DNA from: Alphaproteobacteria bacterium
Lineage (GTDB): Bacteria; Pseudomonadota; Alphaproteobacteria; Caulobacterales; Parvularculaceae
DNA length: 64,000 nt
NCBI GenBank assembly: GCA_016125425.1
Contig: WGLT01000002.1
Location: 186,001 to 250,000 of the forward strand
Direction of reading: 5' to 3'
Position 1 is the first letter of the stretch; every line of letters begins with the position of its first letter. A program made the translations under genes and the position numbers. Under the pieces are notes generated by a model. The model did not search any database and was not told the origin of the DNA. It saw nothing but the letters and a program-made list of their open reading frames with translations. Below, in pieces: positions 6,930-15,715 of the stretch.

Positions 6930-8915
6930 ATGACGCTGACACCATTGCGCCGCGCCGCCCGCGCGCTCGCCGGCGCCTCGCTCGCCGCCCTTGCGGCGGC
7001 CGCCTGCCGGGGCCCGGCGACCTCCGCCGACACCTCCGCCGCCCCCGCCGCGCCGACGCAGGCCGCGACCGACGCCGCCGCTCCGACGGCGGCCGACGCC
7101 GCGGCCTTCATCGCCGCAGCGGAGAAAACCTACGCCGAAAAGGCCGAAGAAGCCGCCCGCATCGCCTGGGTCAACGCGACCAACATCACCTTCGACACAG
7201 ACTGGCTTGCGGCCAAGAACGGCGGCGAAATGACCAAGCTCGCCGTCGATTTCGCCAACGAAGCGAAGACGTATGACGGGGTCGACGTCGCCCCCGACAT
7301 TCGCCGAAAGCTGAACATCCTGAAACAGGCGATCACGCTGCCCGCGCCCTCCGAGCCGGGGGCGGCCGACACGCTCGCGCAACTGACGACGCGGCTCGGC
7401 TCGGCTTATTCGACCGGCAAGATCGACCTTTCAGGCGGCGCGTTCTCGGCCGACGACCTCAAGGCGGCGCTCGCGAAAATTCGCAATCCGAACGGCGATA
7501 ATCCGGATGCGGACATATCGAACCCGGTCGTCAGCCAGAATGAAACCGAACTGTTGATGCGGCAATTGCGCAATCCGGCCGAACTCGCGGAGGTCTGGAC
7601 CAAATGGCGCGACGTCACGACCCGCAAGAACGCCGACGGCGCCTCGATGAAAGACGATTTCGTTCAGATGGTCGCCCTCGCCAATAAAGGCGCGAAGGAG
7701 CTCGGCTACGCCGATGTCGGCGCGATGTGGCGCTCGGGCTACGATATGCCGCCCGATGAATTCGCCGGCGAGGTCGATCGCCTGTGGGGACAGGTCCGCC
7801 CCCTATACGAACAGCTTCACTGCTATGTCAGGGCCGAGCTCAACAAGAAATATGGCGATGAGGTCGTCCCGCTCGACCAGCCGATCCGCGCCGACCTTCT
7901 CGGCAATATGTGGGCGCAGGAATGGGGCTCGATCGGCGACATCGTCTCCGCGCCCGGGGCGGACGGCCCCGCGGTCGATCTTGACGCGCGCCTTGCGGCC
8001 AAAGGCTACACGCCGCTGAAAATGGTCCAGGCCGGCGAAAACTTCTTCTCCTCGCTCGGCTTTGCGCCTCTGCCGGCGACCTTCTGGGAGCGGTCGCAGA
8101 TCACCAAGCCGCGCGACCGCGAGGTCGTTTGTCACGCTTCCGCCTGGGACCTCGACAGCAAGGACGACATCCGCATCAAGATGTGCGCGACGGTTTCCGC
8201 GGAAGACTTCGTGACCATTCATCACGAACTCGGCCATAACTATTACCAGCGCGCCTACAAGGACCAGCCGTTCCTGTTCCAGGCCGGCGCCAATGACGGA
8301 TTCCATGAGGCGATCGGCGATATGGTCGCCCTGTCCATCACGCCCGACTATTTGCAGAAGATCGGGCTTATCGACGCCGCGCCGCCGCCGTCGGCCGATA
8401 TCGCGCTGCTGCTGCGCCAGGCGCTCGACAAGGTCGCCTTTCTGCCTTTCGGGCTTCTCGTCGACAAATGGCGGTGGGAGGTCTTCTCGGGCGAAGTGAC
8501 GCCCGACCGCTATAACGACGCCTGGTGGGCGCTGCGCACGCAATATCAGGGCGTGCGCCCGCCCGGCCCGCGCCCCGCCGACGGATTCGACGCCGGGGCG
8601 AAATATCACGTGGCCAACAGCGTTCCCTATATGCGCTATTTTCTCGCGCGCATCCTGCAATTCCAGTTCTACAAGGCGGCTTGCGACCAGATCGGCTGGA
8701 AAGGGCCGCTGCACCGTTGCTCCTTCTACGGATCAAAAGAAGTCGGTGAGAAATTCGAGAAGATGCTGGAAATGGGAGCGTCGAAACCATGGCCCGACGC
8801 GCTCGAAGAATTCACCGGCTCGCGGCAAATGGACGGCGCGGCGATGGTCGAATATTTCCGCCCGCTCATGGAATATCTCAAACAACAGAACAAGGACCGC
8901 CAGTGCGGCTGGTGA
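6930..8915 (+). CDS. Peptidase M2 family (ACE-like dipeptidyl carboxypeptidase), probable lipoprotein
   Basis: This 661-residue protein has the zinc site H432-E-L-G-H436 with third ligand E460 in GFHEAIGD, the HExxH...E arrangement of angiotensin-converting-enzyme-like M2 peptidases. Bacterial relatives are about this length. The amino end is a signal peptide with a plausible lipobox cysteine at residue 26 (AAAAC), then an alanine/threonine linker, so it probably sits in the periplasm on a lipid anchor. It would remove dipeptides from peptide carboxy ends. It has a good ribosome site (AAAGGATG) and a strong terminator 40 bases after the stop, so it is a single-gene unit. Confidence 0.93.
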   Translation: MTLTPLRRAARALAGASLAALAAAACRGPATSADTSAAPAAPTQAATDAAAPTAADAAAFIAAAEKTYAEKAEEAARIAWVNATNITFDTDWLAAKNGGEMTKLAVDFANEAKTYDGVDVAPDIRRKLNILKQAITLPAPSEPGAADTLAQLTTRLGSAYSTGKIDLSGGAFSADDLKAALAKIRNPNGDNPDADISNPVVSQNETELLMRQLRNPAELAEVWTKWRDVTTRKNADGASMKDDFVQMVALANKGAKELGYADVGAMWRSGYDMPPDEFAGEVDRLWGQVRPLYEQLHCYVRAELNKKYGDEVVPLDQPIRADLLGNMWAQEWGSIGDIVSAPGADGPAVDLDARLAAKGYTPLKMVQAGENFFSSLGFAPLPATFWERSQITKPRDREVVCHASAWDLDSKDDIRIKMCATVSAEDFVTIHHELGHNYYQRAYKDQPFLFQAGANDGFHEAIGDMVALSITPDYLQKIGLIDAAPPPSADIALLLRQALDKVAFLPFGLLVDKWRWEVFSGEVTPDRYNDAWWALRTQYQGVRPPGPRPADGFDAGAKYHVANSVPYMRYFLARILQFQFYKAACDQIGWKGPLHRCSFYGSKEVGEKFEKMLEMGASKPWPDALEEFTGSRQMDGAAMVEYFRPLMEYLKQQNKDRQCGW

Positions 8916-8955
8916 GCCGGGCTGCGCGAATTTAACGTTTCTGCCATCATCGCAG

Positions 8956-8995
8956 GGCCGCCTCACGCAAGCGTGAGGCGGCCGCATGTTTTTTT
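8956..8995 (+). terminator. Rho-independent terminator after the M2 peptidase
   Basis: A perfect 13-base inverted repeat (GGCCGCCTCACGC at 8956-8968 and its complement at 8971-8983) with a two-base loop is followed, after GCATG, by a run of seven T. It separates the peptidase gene from egtB. Confidence 0.85.
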
Positions 8996-9102
8996 CCGTC
9001 TGCAGCTTTGCCATCGTCGCCCGGATGGGCTTTATTGCCGCCTGCGAAGATTTTCTTGGGGGAGCGACGACTTTCACGCCCCCGCCTGAAGGGAGGCGCC
9101 CG

Positions 9103-10386
9103 ATGTCGAGCGCTGTTCCATCCGCAGCGCCGGAAAAACGCGCCGGCCGGGACGCTTGGCGGGAGAGGTACGGACGCATTCGCGCGCGCACGCCGGAGCT
9201 CGCCGTCCCGCTCTCCGCGGAAGACCAGACGATCCAGTCCATGCCCGACGCGAGCCCGACCAAATGGCATCTCGCGCATACGAGCTGGTTTTTCGAGACT
9301 TTTCTTCTCAAGCCTTATGCGCGCGGATACGCCGTCTTCGACGACGCCTTCGCCTATCTCTTCAATTCCTATTATGAGGCGGCCGGTCCGCGCCATCCGC
9401 GCCCGCTCCGCGGCATGCTCTCGCGGCCTTCGCTGGAGACAGTCGCCGCTTACCGCGCCCATGTCGACCAGGCGATGCTCGCGCTGATCGACGGCGCCGA
9501 CGACGCGCTCCGGGCGACGATCGCGCCGCTTGTCGAGCTTGGCCTCCATCATGAGCAGCAGCATCAGGAGCTGCTCCTGATGGATGTGAAACATCTCTTC
9601 TCCCTCAATCCCCTGCAGCCAAGTTACGGCGCCTTTCCTCCGGCGCTTGTGCGCCGGGCGCCGCCGCTTGAGTGGATCGAATTCGACGGCGGCCTTTTCG
9701 ACGTCGGCCATGACGGCGCCGGATTCGCCTTCGACAACGAAAGCCCGCGCCATCGCGTCTGGCTCGAACCGTTCCGCCTTGCGAGCCGGCTCACGACCAA
9801 TGCGGAATATTGCGCCTTCATCGAAGACGGCGGTTATGCGCGGCCCGAGCTCTGGCTCTCCGACGGCTGGGCGGCGGCGCGGGACGAAGGCTGGACGGCG
9901 CCGCTTTATTGGACGCGCGAAACCGAGGAATGGCGCATCTTCACGCTCGCCGGCCCGCAGCCCGTCAATCCCGCCGCGCCCGTCTGTCATGTCAGCTATT
10001 ACGAAGCGGACGCTTTCGCCCGCTGGTCGGGAAAGCGCCTTGCCCGCGAGGCCGAATGGGAAGTCGCCGCGCGCTCGGCCGCAAGTCCCGGCGATTTCGC
10101 CGAGTCCGGCTATCTTCACCCCCGGCCCGCGCGCGCTCAGGGGCTCGCGCAAATGTTCGGCGACGTCTGGGAATGGACACAAAGTCCGTATACGCCCTAT
10201 CCAGGCTTTCGTCCGGCCGCAGGCGCCGTCGGCGAATATAACGGCAAGTTCATGGCCAACCAGTTCGTTCTGCGCGGCGGATCGGCCGTCACTCCGGCGG
10301 ACCACATTCGCGCGACCTATCGAAACTTCTATCCGCCCGCCGCGCGCTGGGCGTTCGCCGGAATAAGGCTTGCCGATGACCGCTAG
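9103..10386 (+). CDS. egtB: Ergothioneine biosynthesis sulfoxide synthase EgtB
   Basis: The 427-residue product has the EgtB layout: an amino-terminal DinB-like iron domain and a carboxy-terminal formylglycine-enzyme-like domain. Likely iron ligands are the histidine of KWHLAHTSW (about H59) and the pair in H150-E-Q-Q-H154-Q-E. The FGE-like part ends with FGDVWEWTQSPYTPYPGF and VLRGGSAVTP. EgtB joins hercynine to cysteine or gamma-glutamylcysteine using oxygen. The start at 9103 follows GGGAGG. It overlaps egtD, the preceding step, so the two form an operon. No egtA, egtC or egtE is seen nearby. Confidence 0.94.
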   Translation: MSSAVPSAAPEKRAGRDAWRERYGRIRARTPELAVPLSAEDQTIQSMPDASPTKWHLAHTSWFFETFLLKPYARGYAVFDDAFAYLFNSYYEAAGPRHPRPLRGMLSRPSLETVAAYRAHVDQAMLALIDGADDALRATIAPLVELGLHHEQQHQELLLMDVKHLFSLNPLQPSYGAFPPALVRRAPPLEWIEFDGGLFDVGHDGAGFAFDNESPRHRVWLEPFRLASRLTTNAEYCAFIEDGGYARPELWLSDGWAAARDEGWTAPLYWTRETEEWRIFTLAGPQPVNPAAPVCHVSYYEADAFARWSGKRLAREAEWEVAARSAASPGDFAESGYLHPRPARAQGLAQMFGDVWEWTQSPYTPYPGFRPAAGAVGEYNGKFMANQFVLRGGSAVTPADHIRATYRNFYPPAARWAFAGIRLADDR

Positions 10387-11356
10387 ACTCGAACGCCTCG
10401 GCGCGCCGCAGGCGCCCTTTTATTTTCGCAACCATCTCGTCGCGCAGGAAAGCTTCCGCGACGCGTTCGCCGCCGGCATGAGCGCGCCGCAAAAGTCCAT
10501 CCCCTGCCGCTTTCTCTATGATCCGGCGGGATCGGCCCTCTTCGACAAAATCTGCGAGCTTCCCGAATATTACCAAACGCGCACCGAACTATCGATTCTG
10601 AGCGCGAACGCCGCCGCGATCGCGCATATCGCCGGCCGGGACGCCGCGCTGATTGAACTCGGCTCGGGGTCGAGCGTCAAAACGCGCATTCTTCTCGATC
10701 ATCTCGATGCGCTCTCCTGCTATGCGCCGATCGATGTCAGCGCCGAGCATTTGAAAGGCGCCGCCATGCGCATCGCGCGCGATTATCCGGGCCTGCGCAT
10801 CGAGGCCATCGCGGCCGATTACGCCGGCGATTTTCCCCTGCCGGAAGCCGCCGGGCGGCGCATCGCCTTCTTTCCCGGCTCAACCATCGGAAACATGACG
10901 CGCGCGCAGGCGCGCGCTCTTTTGCGCGGCTGGCGCGCGCGGCTCGGCCCGGGCGGGCTGATGATCGTCGGGGTCGATCTGAAAAAGGATTCGAAGACGC
11001 TCAACGCCGCCTATAACGACGCGGCCGGCGTCAGCGAAGCGTTCACGCGCAATATTCTCACTCGCGCCAACCGCGAGCTTTGCGGCGATTTCGATCAGAG
11101 GAATTTTCTCTACCTCGCCCGCTATGACGCGCATGCAGGCCGCGTCGAAATGCGGCTGAAAAGCCGCCTCGCCCACGTCGTCCGCGCCGCCGGGCGCGAC
11201 TGGGTCTTCGCCGAAGGCGAGATCCTTCATGTCGAGGATTCCCATAAATACGGGCTCGATGAGTTTGCGGCCCTTGCGGGCGAGGCCGGCTTCGCGCCCG
11301 TCGCGCGCTACGCCGATCCGGCGCGGCTTTTCAGCGTGCATGTGATCGCCGCGTAA
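10376..11356 (+). CDS. egtD: L-histidine N-alpha-methyltransferase EgtD
   Basis: This 326-residue SAM-dependent methyltransferase trimethylates histidine to hercynine, the first step of ergothioneine synthesis. The SAM-binding motif is IELGSGSSVKTRILLDHL, and family features include PCRFLYDPAGSALFDKI, FPGSTIGNM and the late motif HVEDSHKYG. The ATG at 10376 overlaps the egtB stop by 11 bases; a TTG two codons earlier is possible but less likely. Ergothioneine is a thiol antioxidant, so the pair gives cytoplasmic redox protection. It is convergent with coaE. Confidence 0.95.
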   Translation: MTARLERLGAPQAPFYFRNHLVAQESFRDAFAAGMSAPQKSIPCRFLYDPAGSALFDKICELPEYYQTRTELSILSANAAAIAHIAGRDAALIELGSGSSVKTRILLDHLDALSCYAPIDVSAEHLKGAAMRIARDYPGLRIEAIAADYAGDFPLPEAAGRRIAFFPGSTIGNMTRAQARALLRGWRARLGPGGLMIVGVDLKKDSKTLNAAYNDAAGVSEAFTRNILTRANRELCGDFDQRNFLYLARYDAHAGRVEMRLKSRLAHVVRAAGRDWVFAEGEILHVEDSHKYGLDEFAALAGEAGFAPVARYADPARLFSVHVIAA

Positions 11357-11365
11357 CCGGCGCGC

Positions 11366-11971
11366 TCAGCGCCGCCGGGGCCCTTTGCGCCTGACGTCCG
11401 CGAACGCCGCTTCGACATCAGCCCGCGTCGCCGCGAGCGATTGGCCGGTGTCGATGACGTAATCGGCGCGCGCGCGCTTTTCGGCGTCGGGCGTCTGCAT
11501 CGCAAGAATGCGCTCGAACTTCGCCGCTGTCATGCCGGGCCGGGCGAGCACGCGCGCGCGCTGCGCCGCCGCCGGCGCCGAAACAACGACGACGGCGTCA
11601 AACCGGCTTTGCGCGTTGGTTTCGAAAAGCAGCGGGATGTCGAGCACCGCGATTTCCTCGCCATTGCGGCGCGCCCGGTCGAGAAAGCGCTCCCTGTCCG
11701 CGGCGACGAGCGGATGCACGATCGCTTCGAGCCTGCGCAGGCGCGCGCGATCGTCGATGACGAGGCGCGACAGCGCTTCGCGGTCCACGGCGCCGTCCCT
11801 GATCGCATCGGGAAACGCCGCCGCAACCGGACCGACGCCCCCGCCGCCTTTCGCATAAAGCCGGCGCACGGCCTCGTCGGCGTTCCAGACCGCGGCTCCG
11901 CATTCCCTGAACATCTCGAGCACGGTCGACTTGCCCATGCCGATCGATCCGGTCAGGCCGACGACAATCAT
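11366..11971 (-). CDS. coaE: Dephospho-CoA kinase
   Basis: The 201-residue protein carries the P-loop [12 protein letters not shown] at its amino end, the DADEAV-like segment [10 protein letters not shown], and the lid-region sequence DIPLLFETN, all standard for CoaE. It phosphorylates dephospho-CoA in the last step of coenzyme A synthesis. Its ATG overlaps the aroE stop (ATGA), completing a tight ppsR-maf-aroE-coaE series. In many alphaproteobacteria dnaQ and secB come next; here egtD is next and dnaQ is 33 kb away. Confidence 0.95.
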   Translation of the reverse strand: MIVVGLTGSIGMGKSTVLEMFRECGAAVWNADEAVRRLYAKGGGGVGPVAAAFPDAIRDGAVDREALSRLVIDDRARLRRLEAIVHPLVAADRERFLDRARRNGEEIAVLDIPLLFETNAQSRFDAVVVVSAPAAAQRARVLARPGMTAAKFERILAMQTPDAEKRARADYVIDTGQSLAATRADVEAAFADVRRKGPRRR

Positions 11972-12822
11972 GCCTGGCCTCTTGCCGCCAGCGCCGCCGT
12001 CAATCGCGCGCGCAGATCCTCGTCCGCTTCGGCGGTCGCTCCGAACCAGGCCCGATACGCCAGGACCGCCTGCCCCATCAGCATGGAAAGACCGTCGGTC
12101 GTTCGAAGGCCGCGCGCGCGCGCCTCTTTCAAAAGCGCCGTCTCAAGCGGGCTGTAGACAATCTCGCACACGATCGCGCGCGCCGGCAGGCGCTCGAGCG
12201 GAAGCGTCAGCGCCGGCTTTCCCGACATGCCGAGGCTCGTCGCGTTGACAAGCAAGTCCGCGCCCGCAAGCGCCGCTTCGCGCCCTTCCCACGCAACGAC
12301 ATCGCCTCCGAAGGCTTCGGCCAGCGCCTGCGCGCGCCCGGCGCTGCGGTTTGCGATCTCAATTCTTTCATATCCCAGCCGTTTCAGGGCGACCGCAATC
12401 GCGCGCGCCGCTCCGCCTGCGCCGAGCAGAACCGCGCGCCCGCGCCGGTCGTCCGGCCTCAGCAGATTCCGCAGCGGGGCGGCGAATCCCTCAACGTCCG
12501 AATTATCCGCATAGAGAGTCTCCCCGAAAGTCAGCATGTTCGCGGCGCCGGCCTCAATCGCCGTATCGCTCGCATGTCCGGTTTCGAGCGCGAAACGCAG
12601 CGCATTCTCCTTATGCGGAAGGGTTACATTCGCGCCGCGCCAGCCCTGCGCCGCAAGCGTCCGCGCAGCGCTGGCGAAGGCGTCATAGCCCGGCGCGACT
12701 TCAACCGGCTCGTACTCGATCTCTATTCCCTCGCGCGCCGCCCAGATCCGGTGCAGCAGCGGCGACAGCGAATGCCCGACCGGATAACCGATGACGCCGG
12801 CGCGGATTGGGCTGCGGTCCAT
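11968..12822 (-). CDS. aroE: Shikimate dehydrogenase
   Basis: The 284-residue product reduces 3-dehydroshikimate with NADPH. It shows the substrate-site motif [13 protein letters not shown], the catalytic lysine in [16 protein letters not shown], and the nucleotide-binding loop LGAGGAARA followed by NRSAGRAQ, which contains the NADPH-phosphate-binding arginine. The ATG at 12822 overlaps the maf stop by one base (TGATG), which fits translational coupling and is preferred to a TTG one codon earlier. Confidence 0.96.
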   Translation of the reverse strand: MDRSPIRAGVIGYPVGHSLSPLLHRIWAAREGIEIEYEPVEVAPGYDAFASAARTLAAQGWRGANVTLPHKENALRFALETGHASDTAIEAGAANMLTFGETLYADNSDVEGFAAPLRNLLRPDDRRGRAVLLGAGGAARAIAVALKRLGYERIEIANRSAGRAQALAEAFGGDVVAWEGREAALAGADLLVNATSLGMSGKPALTLPLERLPARAIVCEIVYSPLETALLKEARARGLRTTDGLSMLMGQAVLAYRAWFGATAEADEDLRARLTAALAARGQA

Positions 12823-13418
12823 CAAAAGCCTCCGATCCCCCGTTCGCGCAGAAAGCCCAGCAGAGGAAAGAGCGAAAGGCCCAGCACCGCGAAATGATCG
12901 CCCTCGATTCGCGCAAAGAGCCGCGCGCCCAGATTTTCGACCTGATAGGCGCCGACGCTCGCCAGAACGCCCTCGCCCGCCGCGTCGAGATAGCGGTCGA
13001 TCTCTTCGTCGGCGAGCGCGCGCATCGTCAGGCGCGGCCGGTCAAGATGGCGGAAGACGATGCGGCCGTTTTCCGCGACCGCCACGGCGTTGATCAGCGA
13101 ATGCGTCCGGCCCCGGAGTTCGCGCAGCCTCTCCGCCGCCTCGCGCCGCGACGCCGGCTTGTCGAAAAGACGCCCCTCATATTCGAGAATCTGGTCAGAG
13201 CCGATCACCAGCGCGCCCGGCGCGCGCGGCGACAGCGCCTTCGCCTCGGCCAGCGCTGCGGCGATCGATTCCGGATCGGCGCCTTCGCGGAGCATGCGCG
13301 TCTTGATCGCCGCCTCGTCCGTCGACGGGCGCGCGATGTCGAAAACGAGACCGGCGTCTTTCAGAATTTTGACGCGGATTTCGCTTCCCGAAGCGAGAAT
13401 GAGACGCGGCGCGGTCAT
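12822..13418 (-). CDS. maf: Maf-family nucleotide pyrophosphatase
   Basis: The 198-residue protein begins MTAPRLILASGSEIR, a version of the Maf opening ASxSPRR in which the usual proline is glutamate. It continues with IGSDQILEYEG, which contains the catalytic aspartate region, and ends with GDHFAVLGLSLFPLL, typical of the family. Maf proteins hydrolyse non-canonical or modified NTPs, mainly dTTP/UTP or m7GTP. The start is placed at 13418, giving eight bases between the ppsR stop and this gene. Confidence 0.9.
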   Translation of the reverse strand: MTAPRLILASGSEIRVKILKDAGLVFDIARPSTDEAAIKTRMLREGADPESIAAALAEAKALSPRAPGALVIGSDQILEYEGRLFDKPASRREAAERLRELRGRTHSLINAVAVAENGRIVFRHLDRPRLTMRALADEEIDRYLDAAGEGVLASVGAYQVENLGARLFARIEGDHFAVLGLSLFPLLGFLRERGIGGF

Positions 13419-13426
13419 TACGGATC

Positions 13427-14290
13427 CTAGCGGTTTTGCCGGGCGGAGAATTTGGTCAGGATCGCCGCGGCCGTTTCCTCCACCGATTTTCGCGTCACGT
13501 CGATGACCGGCCATCGCTGTTTCGCATAAAGCCGTTTGGCGGCGAGGACTTCAGCGCGGATTGCGTCCAGATCGGAATAGATTTCCGCCTTTCCGCCCGC
13601 ATTCATCGCGCCGAGCCGGCTCGCGCGGATTTGCGCCAGCCGCTCCGGCGCGGCGACCAGTCCGACAACCAGCGGCCGCTTGGCCTCAAGCACCGAGGGG
13701 GGCAGGCTCTGTCCCGGCACGAGCGGAATATTCGCCGCCTTAATGCCCCGGTTCGCCAGATACATGCAGGTCGGCGTTTTCGACGTCCGGCTGACGCCCA
13801 CCAGAACGACATCCGCTGTCTCGATATCCCAGGCCATTTGGCCGTCGTCATGGGCGAGGGTGAAATCGATGGCCTCGATGCGTTTGAAATAAGCCTCGTT
13901 GAGCTCATGCTGGGCGCCCGCCCGCATGATCCGTTCATGACCGAGAAAATCCGCGAAGGCGGCGAGCAGCGGGTCGAGCACCGAAATCGCCGGCGTCTGT
14001 AATTCCGAACACCGGATCTCAAGCTGCCGGCGCAATTCCGGATTGACGATCGTATAAAGCACCAGGCCCGGCGCGGCTTCGATCTCGGCAAGCGTTCGGT
14101 CGAGCTGCGCTTTCGAGCGGATGAGCGCGTATATGTGCTGCAACGGTTTGGCCAAAGCGAATTGCGAGGCCGTCGCTTTCAGCACCGCATTCAAGGTTTC
14201 GCCCGTCGAATCGGATACGAGATGGACGTGAAAATAGCTCGCCAGAGGCTGGCGGCGTGCGGCGTCCTCAAGGGCGGCGGAATCGTTCAT
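13427..14290 (-). CDS. ppsR: Pyruvate,phosphate dikinase / PEP synthase regulatory protein (DUF299)
   Basis: The 287-residue protein carries the DUF299 signature GVSRTSKTPTCMYLANRG, a P-loop-like ADP-binding segment, and the opening FHVHLVSDSTGETL. These bifunctional enzymes switch PEP synthase or PPDK by ADP-dependent threonine phosphorylation and Pi-dependent dephosphorylation. In Caulobacter the homologous gene borders the replication origin opposite hemE, and the same arrangement is seen here. It begins the ppsR-maf-aroE-coaE series. Confidence 0.93.
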   Translation of the reverse strand: MNDSAALEDAARRQPLASYFHVHLVSDSTGETLNAVLKATASQFALAKPLQHIYALIRSKAQLDRTLAEIEAAPGLVLYTIVNPELRRQLEIRCSELQTPAISVLDPLLAAFADFLGHERIMRAGAQHELNEAYFKRIEAIDFTLAHDDGQMAWDIETADVVLVGVSRTSKTPTCMYLANRGIKAANIPLVPGQSLPPSVLEAKRPLVVGLVAAPERLAQIRASRLGAMNAGGKAEIYSDLDAIRAEVLAAKRLYAKQRWPVIDVTRKSVEETAAAILTKFSARQNR

Positions 14291-14452
14291 CTCTTGTGGA
14301 TGTCCTGTTCAAGACTCCGCGCCGAGGGGGAAACACGGCGCGCCTCTCCCCGCCTTCTCCGATCGGCGCCTTTCAAACGCACAGTCCGGCTTGAAAACCG
14401 CTCGACAGAGGACAACCTCGCCGCAACTCTCCGCACCTTGGGGGTTCCTGTC

Positions 14453-14461
14453 TTATTCAGA
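14453..14461 (+). promoter_or_regulatory. DnaA-box-like nonamer
   Basis: TTATTCAGA differs from TTATNCACA only at the eighth base. It lies midway in the ppsR-hemE gap. Alone it would mean little; its location makes it a candidate DnaA site. Confidence 0.35.
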
Positions 14462-14527
14462 ACGCGTTCGGGACAAGAGAGTGCGTCAAATGAAGGGCTT
14501 GTCCAGTTTTTCCCCGCCGCTAAGGAG

Positions 14528-14551
14528 AATATCCTCCTCGGGGAGGATATT
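14528..14551. repeat. Perfect 10-bp inverted repeat in the candidate origin
   Basis: AATATCCTCC (14528-14537) and GGAGGATATT (14542-14551) flank the loop TCGG. An upstream GGAG at 14524-14527 could pair with the CTCC instead, giving two competing hairpins. It lies between divergent genes, so it is not a conventional terminator for either. Confidence 0.7.
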
Positions 14552-14638
14552 TTGGATTCGGGTATGACCGCCCTTGGAGCTGCGTCTTCCAATCTGATTT
14601 TCCCCGGTTTCAAGCCCTACTATTTCATTCATACTTTT

Positions 14639-14652
14639 TTAAGAAAGATTAA
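14639..14652. promoter_or_regulatory. CtrA-like site TTAA-N6-TTAA
   Basis: Two TTAA half-sites are separated by GAAAGA, 27 bases before the hemE start, in an AT-rich tract. The CtrA consensus is TTAA-N7-TTAA, so the spacing is one base short. The window encodes CckA, which feeds CtrA in related bacteria. Confidence 0.4.
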
Positions 14653-14678
14653 TAGAAAGAAAACGGAAGAAGGCGGGG

Positions 14679-15713
14679 ATGGAAAAAAAGCTTCTGACAA
14701 CGCTTGCAGGCGAAAAGCCGGCCATACCGCCGATCTGGCTGATGCGTCAGGCGGGGCGCTATCTGCCTGAATACCGGCGGCTGCGCGCCAAGGCGGGTTC
14801 GTTTCTCGATCTGTGCCTCAATCCGGCGCTCGCCGCCGAAGCGACGCTCCAGCCGGTGCGGCGCTTCGATCTCGATGCGGCGATTCTCTTTGCGGATATT
14901 CTTTTGATCCCCTTCGCCCTGGGACAGGACCTGTCTTTCGTTGAGGGAGAAGGCCCGCGCCTCTCCCCGCCCGTAACGCTCGAAAGGCTTGATGCGTTTC
15001 GGCGGCAAAATGTGGTTGAGCGGCTTTCGCCGGTGTTTGAGACACTGCGGCGGACGAAGGCGGCGCTTCAGCCCGCAAAGGCCTTGATCGGCTTTGCCGG
15101 CGCGCCGTGGACGGTCGCCACCTATATGCTCGCGGGCGGTCCGATCAAGGACCCGGCGGCGCTTCGCCGCCTATGGTATGACCAACGCGATTTTCTCGAT
15201 GCGCTGATCGGACTCCTCACCGAGAAGACCAGTGAATACCTCATCGCGCAGCTCGACGCCGGCGCGGATGTTGTTCAGCTCTTTGATACCTGGGCGGGCG
15301 GGCTGCCCTGGCCGATCCTCGACAGCGTGTCGGTCAGACCGCTCGAAAAAATCGCCGCCGCGGTCAAGAAGGCGCGGCCCGGCGCACCGGTGATCTTTTT
15401 CCCGAAGGGGGTCGGCGAAAAGGCGCCCGAATATCTCGCAACCGGGAAATGCGACGGCTTCGGCATCGATTACGCGATGGATCCGTCATTCGCGCGCGCC
15501 CAGCTTGGCGAACATGTGGTCGTCCAGGGCGGGCTTGATCCGCTCGCCGTCGTGACAGGCGGAGACGTTATGATCAAGGCGGCGGCGAGCTATCTGAAGC
15601 TGTTCCATGACGTCCCATACGTCTTCAATCTCGGGCATGGTCTCGTTCCCGAAACGCCGCCTGAGAATGTCGACGCCCTGGTCAGGTTTATCCGCTCGGG
15701 CGCGTGGAGATAG
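14679..15713 (+). CDS. hemE: Uroporphyrinogen decarboxylase
   Basis: The 344-residue enzyme starts with the substrate-loop motif PPIWLMRQAGRYLPEYR and contains the second family signature GFAGAPWTVATYML. It decarboxylates four acetate groups of uroporphyrinogen III to give coproporphyrinogen III in haem synthesis. It is divergent from ppsR across the candidate origin and followed at once by hemJ, another haem gene, so the two likely form an operon. The ATG follows GGCGGGG. Confidence 0.97.
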   Translation: MEKKLLTTLAGEKPAIPPIWLMRQAGRYLPEYRRLRAKAGSFLDLCLNPALAAEATLQPVRRFDLDAAILFADILLIPFALGQDLSFVEGEGPRLSPPVTLERLDAFRRQNVVERLSPVFETLRRTKAALQPAKALIGFAGAPWTVATYMLAGGPIKDPAALRRLWYDQRDFLDALIGLLTEKTSEYLIAQLDAGADVVQLFDTWAGGLPWPILDSVSVRPLEKIAAAVKKARPGAPVIFFPKGVGEKAPEYLATGKCDGFGIDYAMDPSFARAQLGEHVVVQGGLDPLAVVTGGDVMIKAAASYLKLFHDVPYVFNLGHGLVPETPPENVDALVRFIRSGAWR

Positions 15714-15715
15714 GC

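Larger units (their letters stand above)
14291..14678. other. Candidate chromosomal replication origin between ppsR and hemE
   Basis: This 388-base gap separates divergent ppsR and hemE, the position of the mapped Caulobacter crescentus origin. It contains DnaA-box-like sequences at 14453-14461 (TTATTCAGA, one difference from TTATNCACA) and, reversed, at 14295-14303 (TGTGGATGT). It also holds a perfect hairpin at 14528-14551, a GANTC methylation site at 14555-14559, and an AT-rich end at 14621-14660 with a CtrA-like TTAA-N6-TTAA. The window is rich in ori-proximal genes and has parS 13 kb away. No dense array of consensus DnaA boxes is visible, so the call rests mainly on position. Confidence 0.6.

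Noticed and set aside
5607-7382. Long reverse frame (591 codons) across coq7 and the M2 peptidase start
   Set aside because: It is antisense to two clear genes, has low-complexity arginine/glycine sequence and no domain. Long antisense frames are expected in GC-rich coding DNA.
14524-14551. Perfect hairpin considered as a transcription terminator
   Set aside because: It lies between divergent genes with no transcript running into it, so an origin or regulatory role is more sensible.
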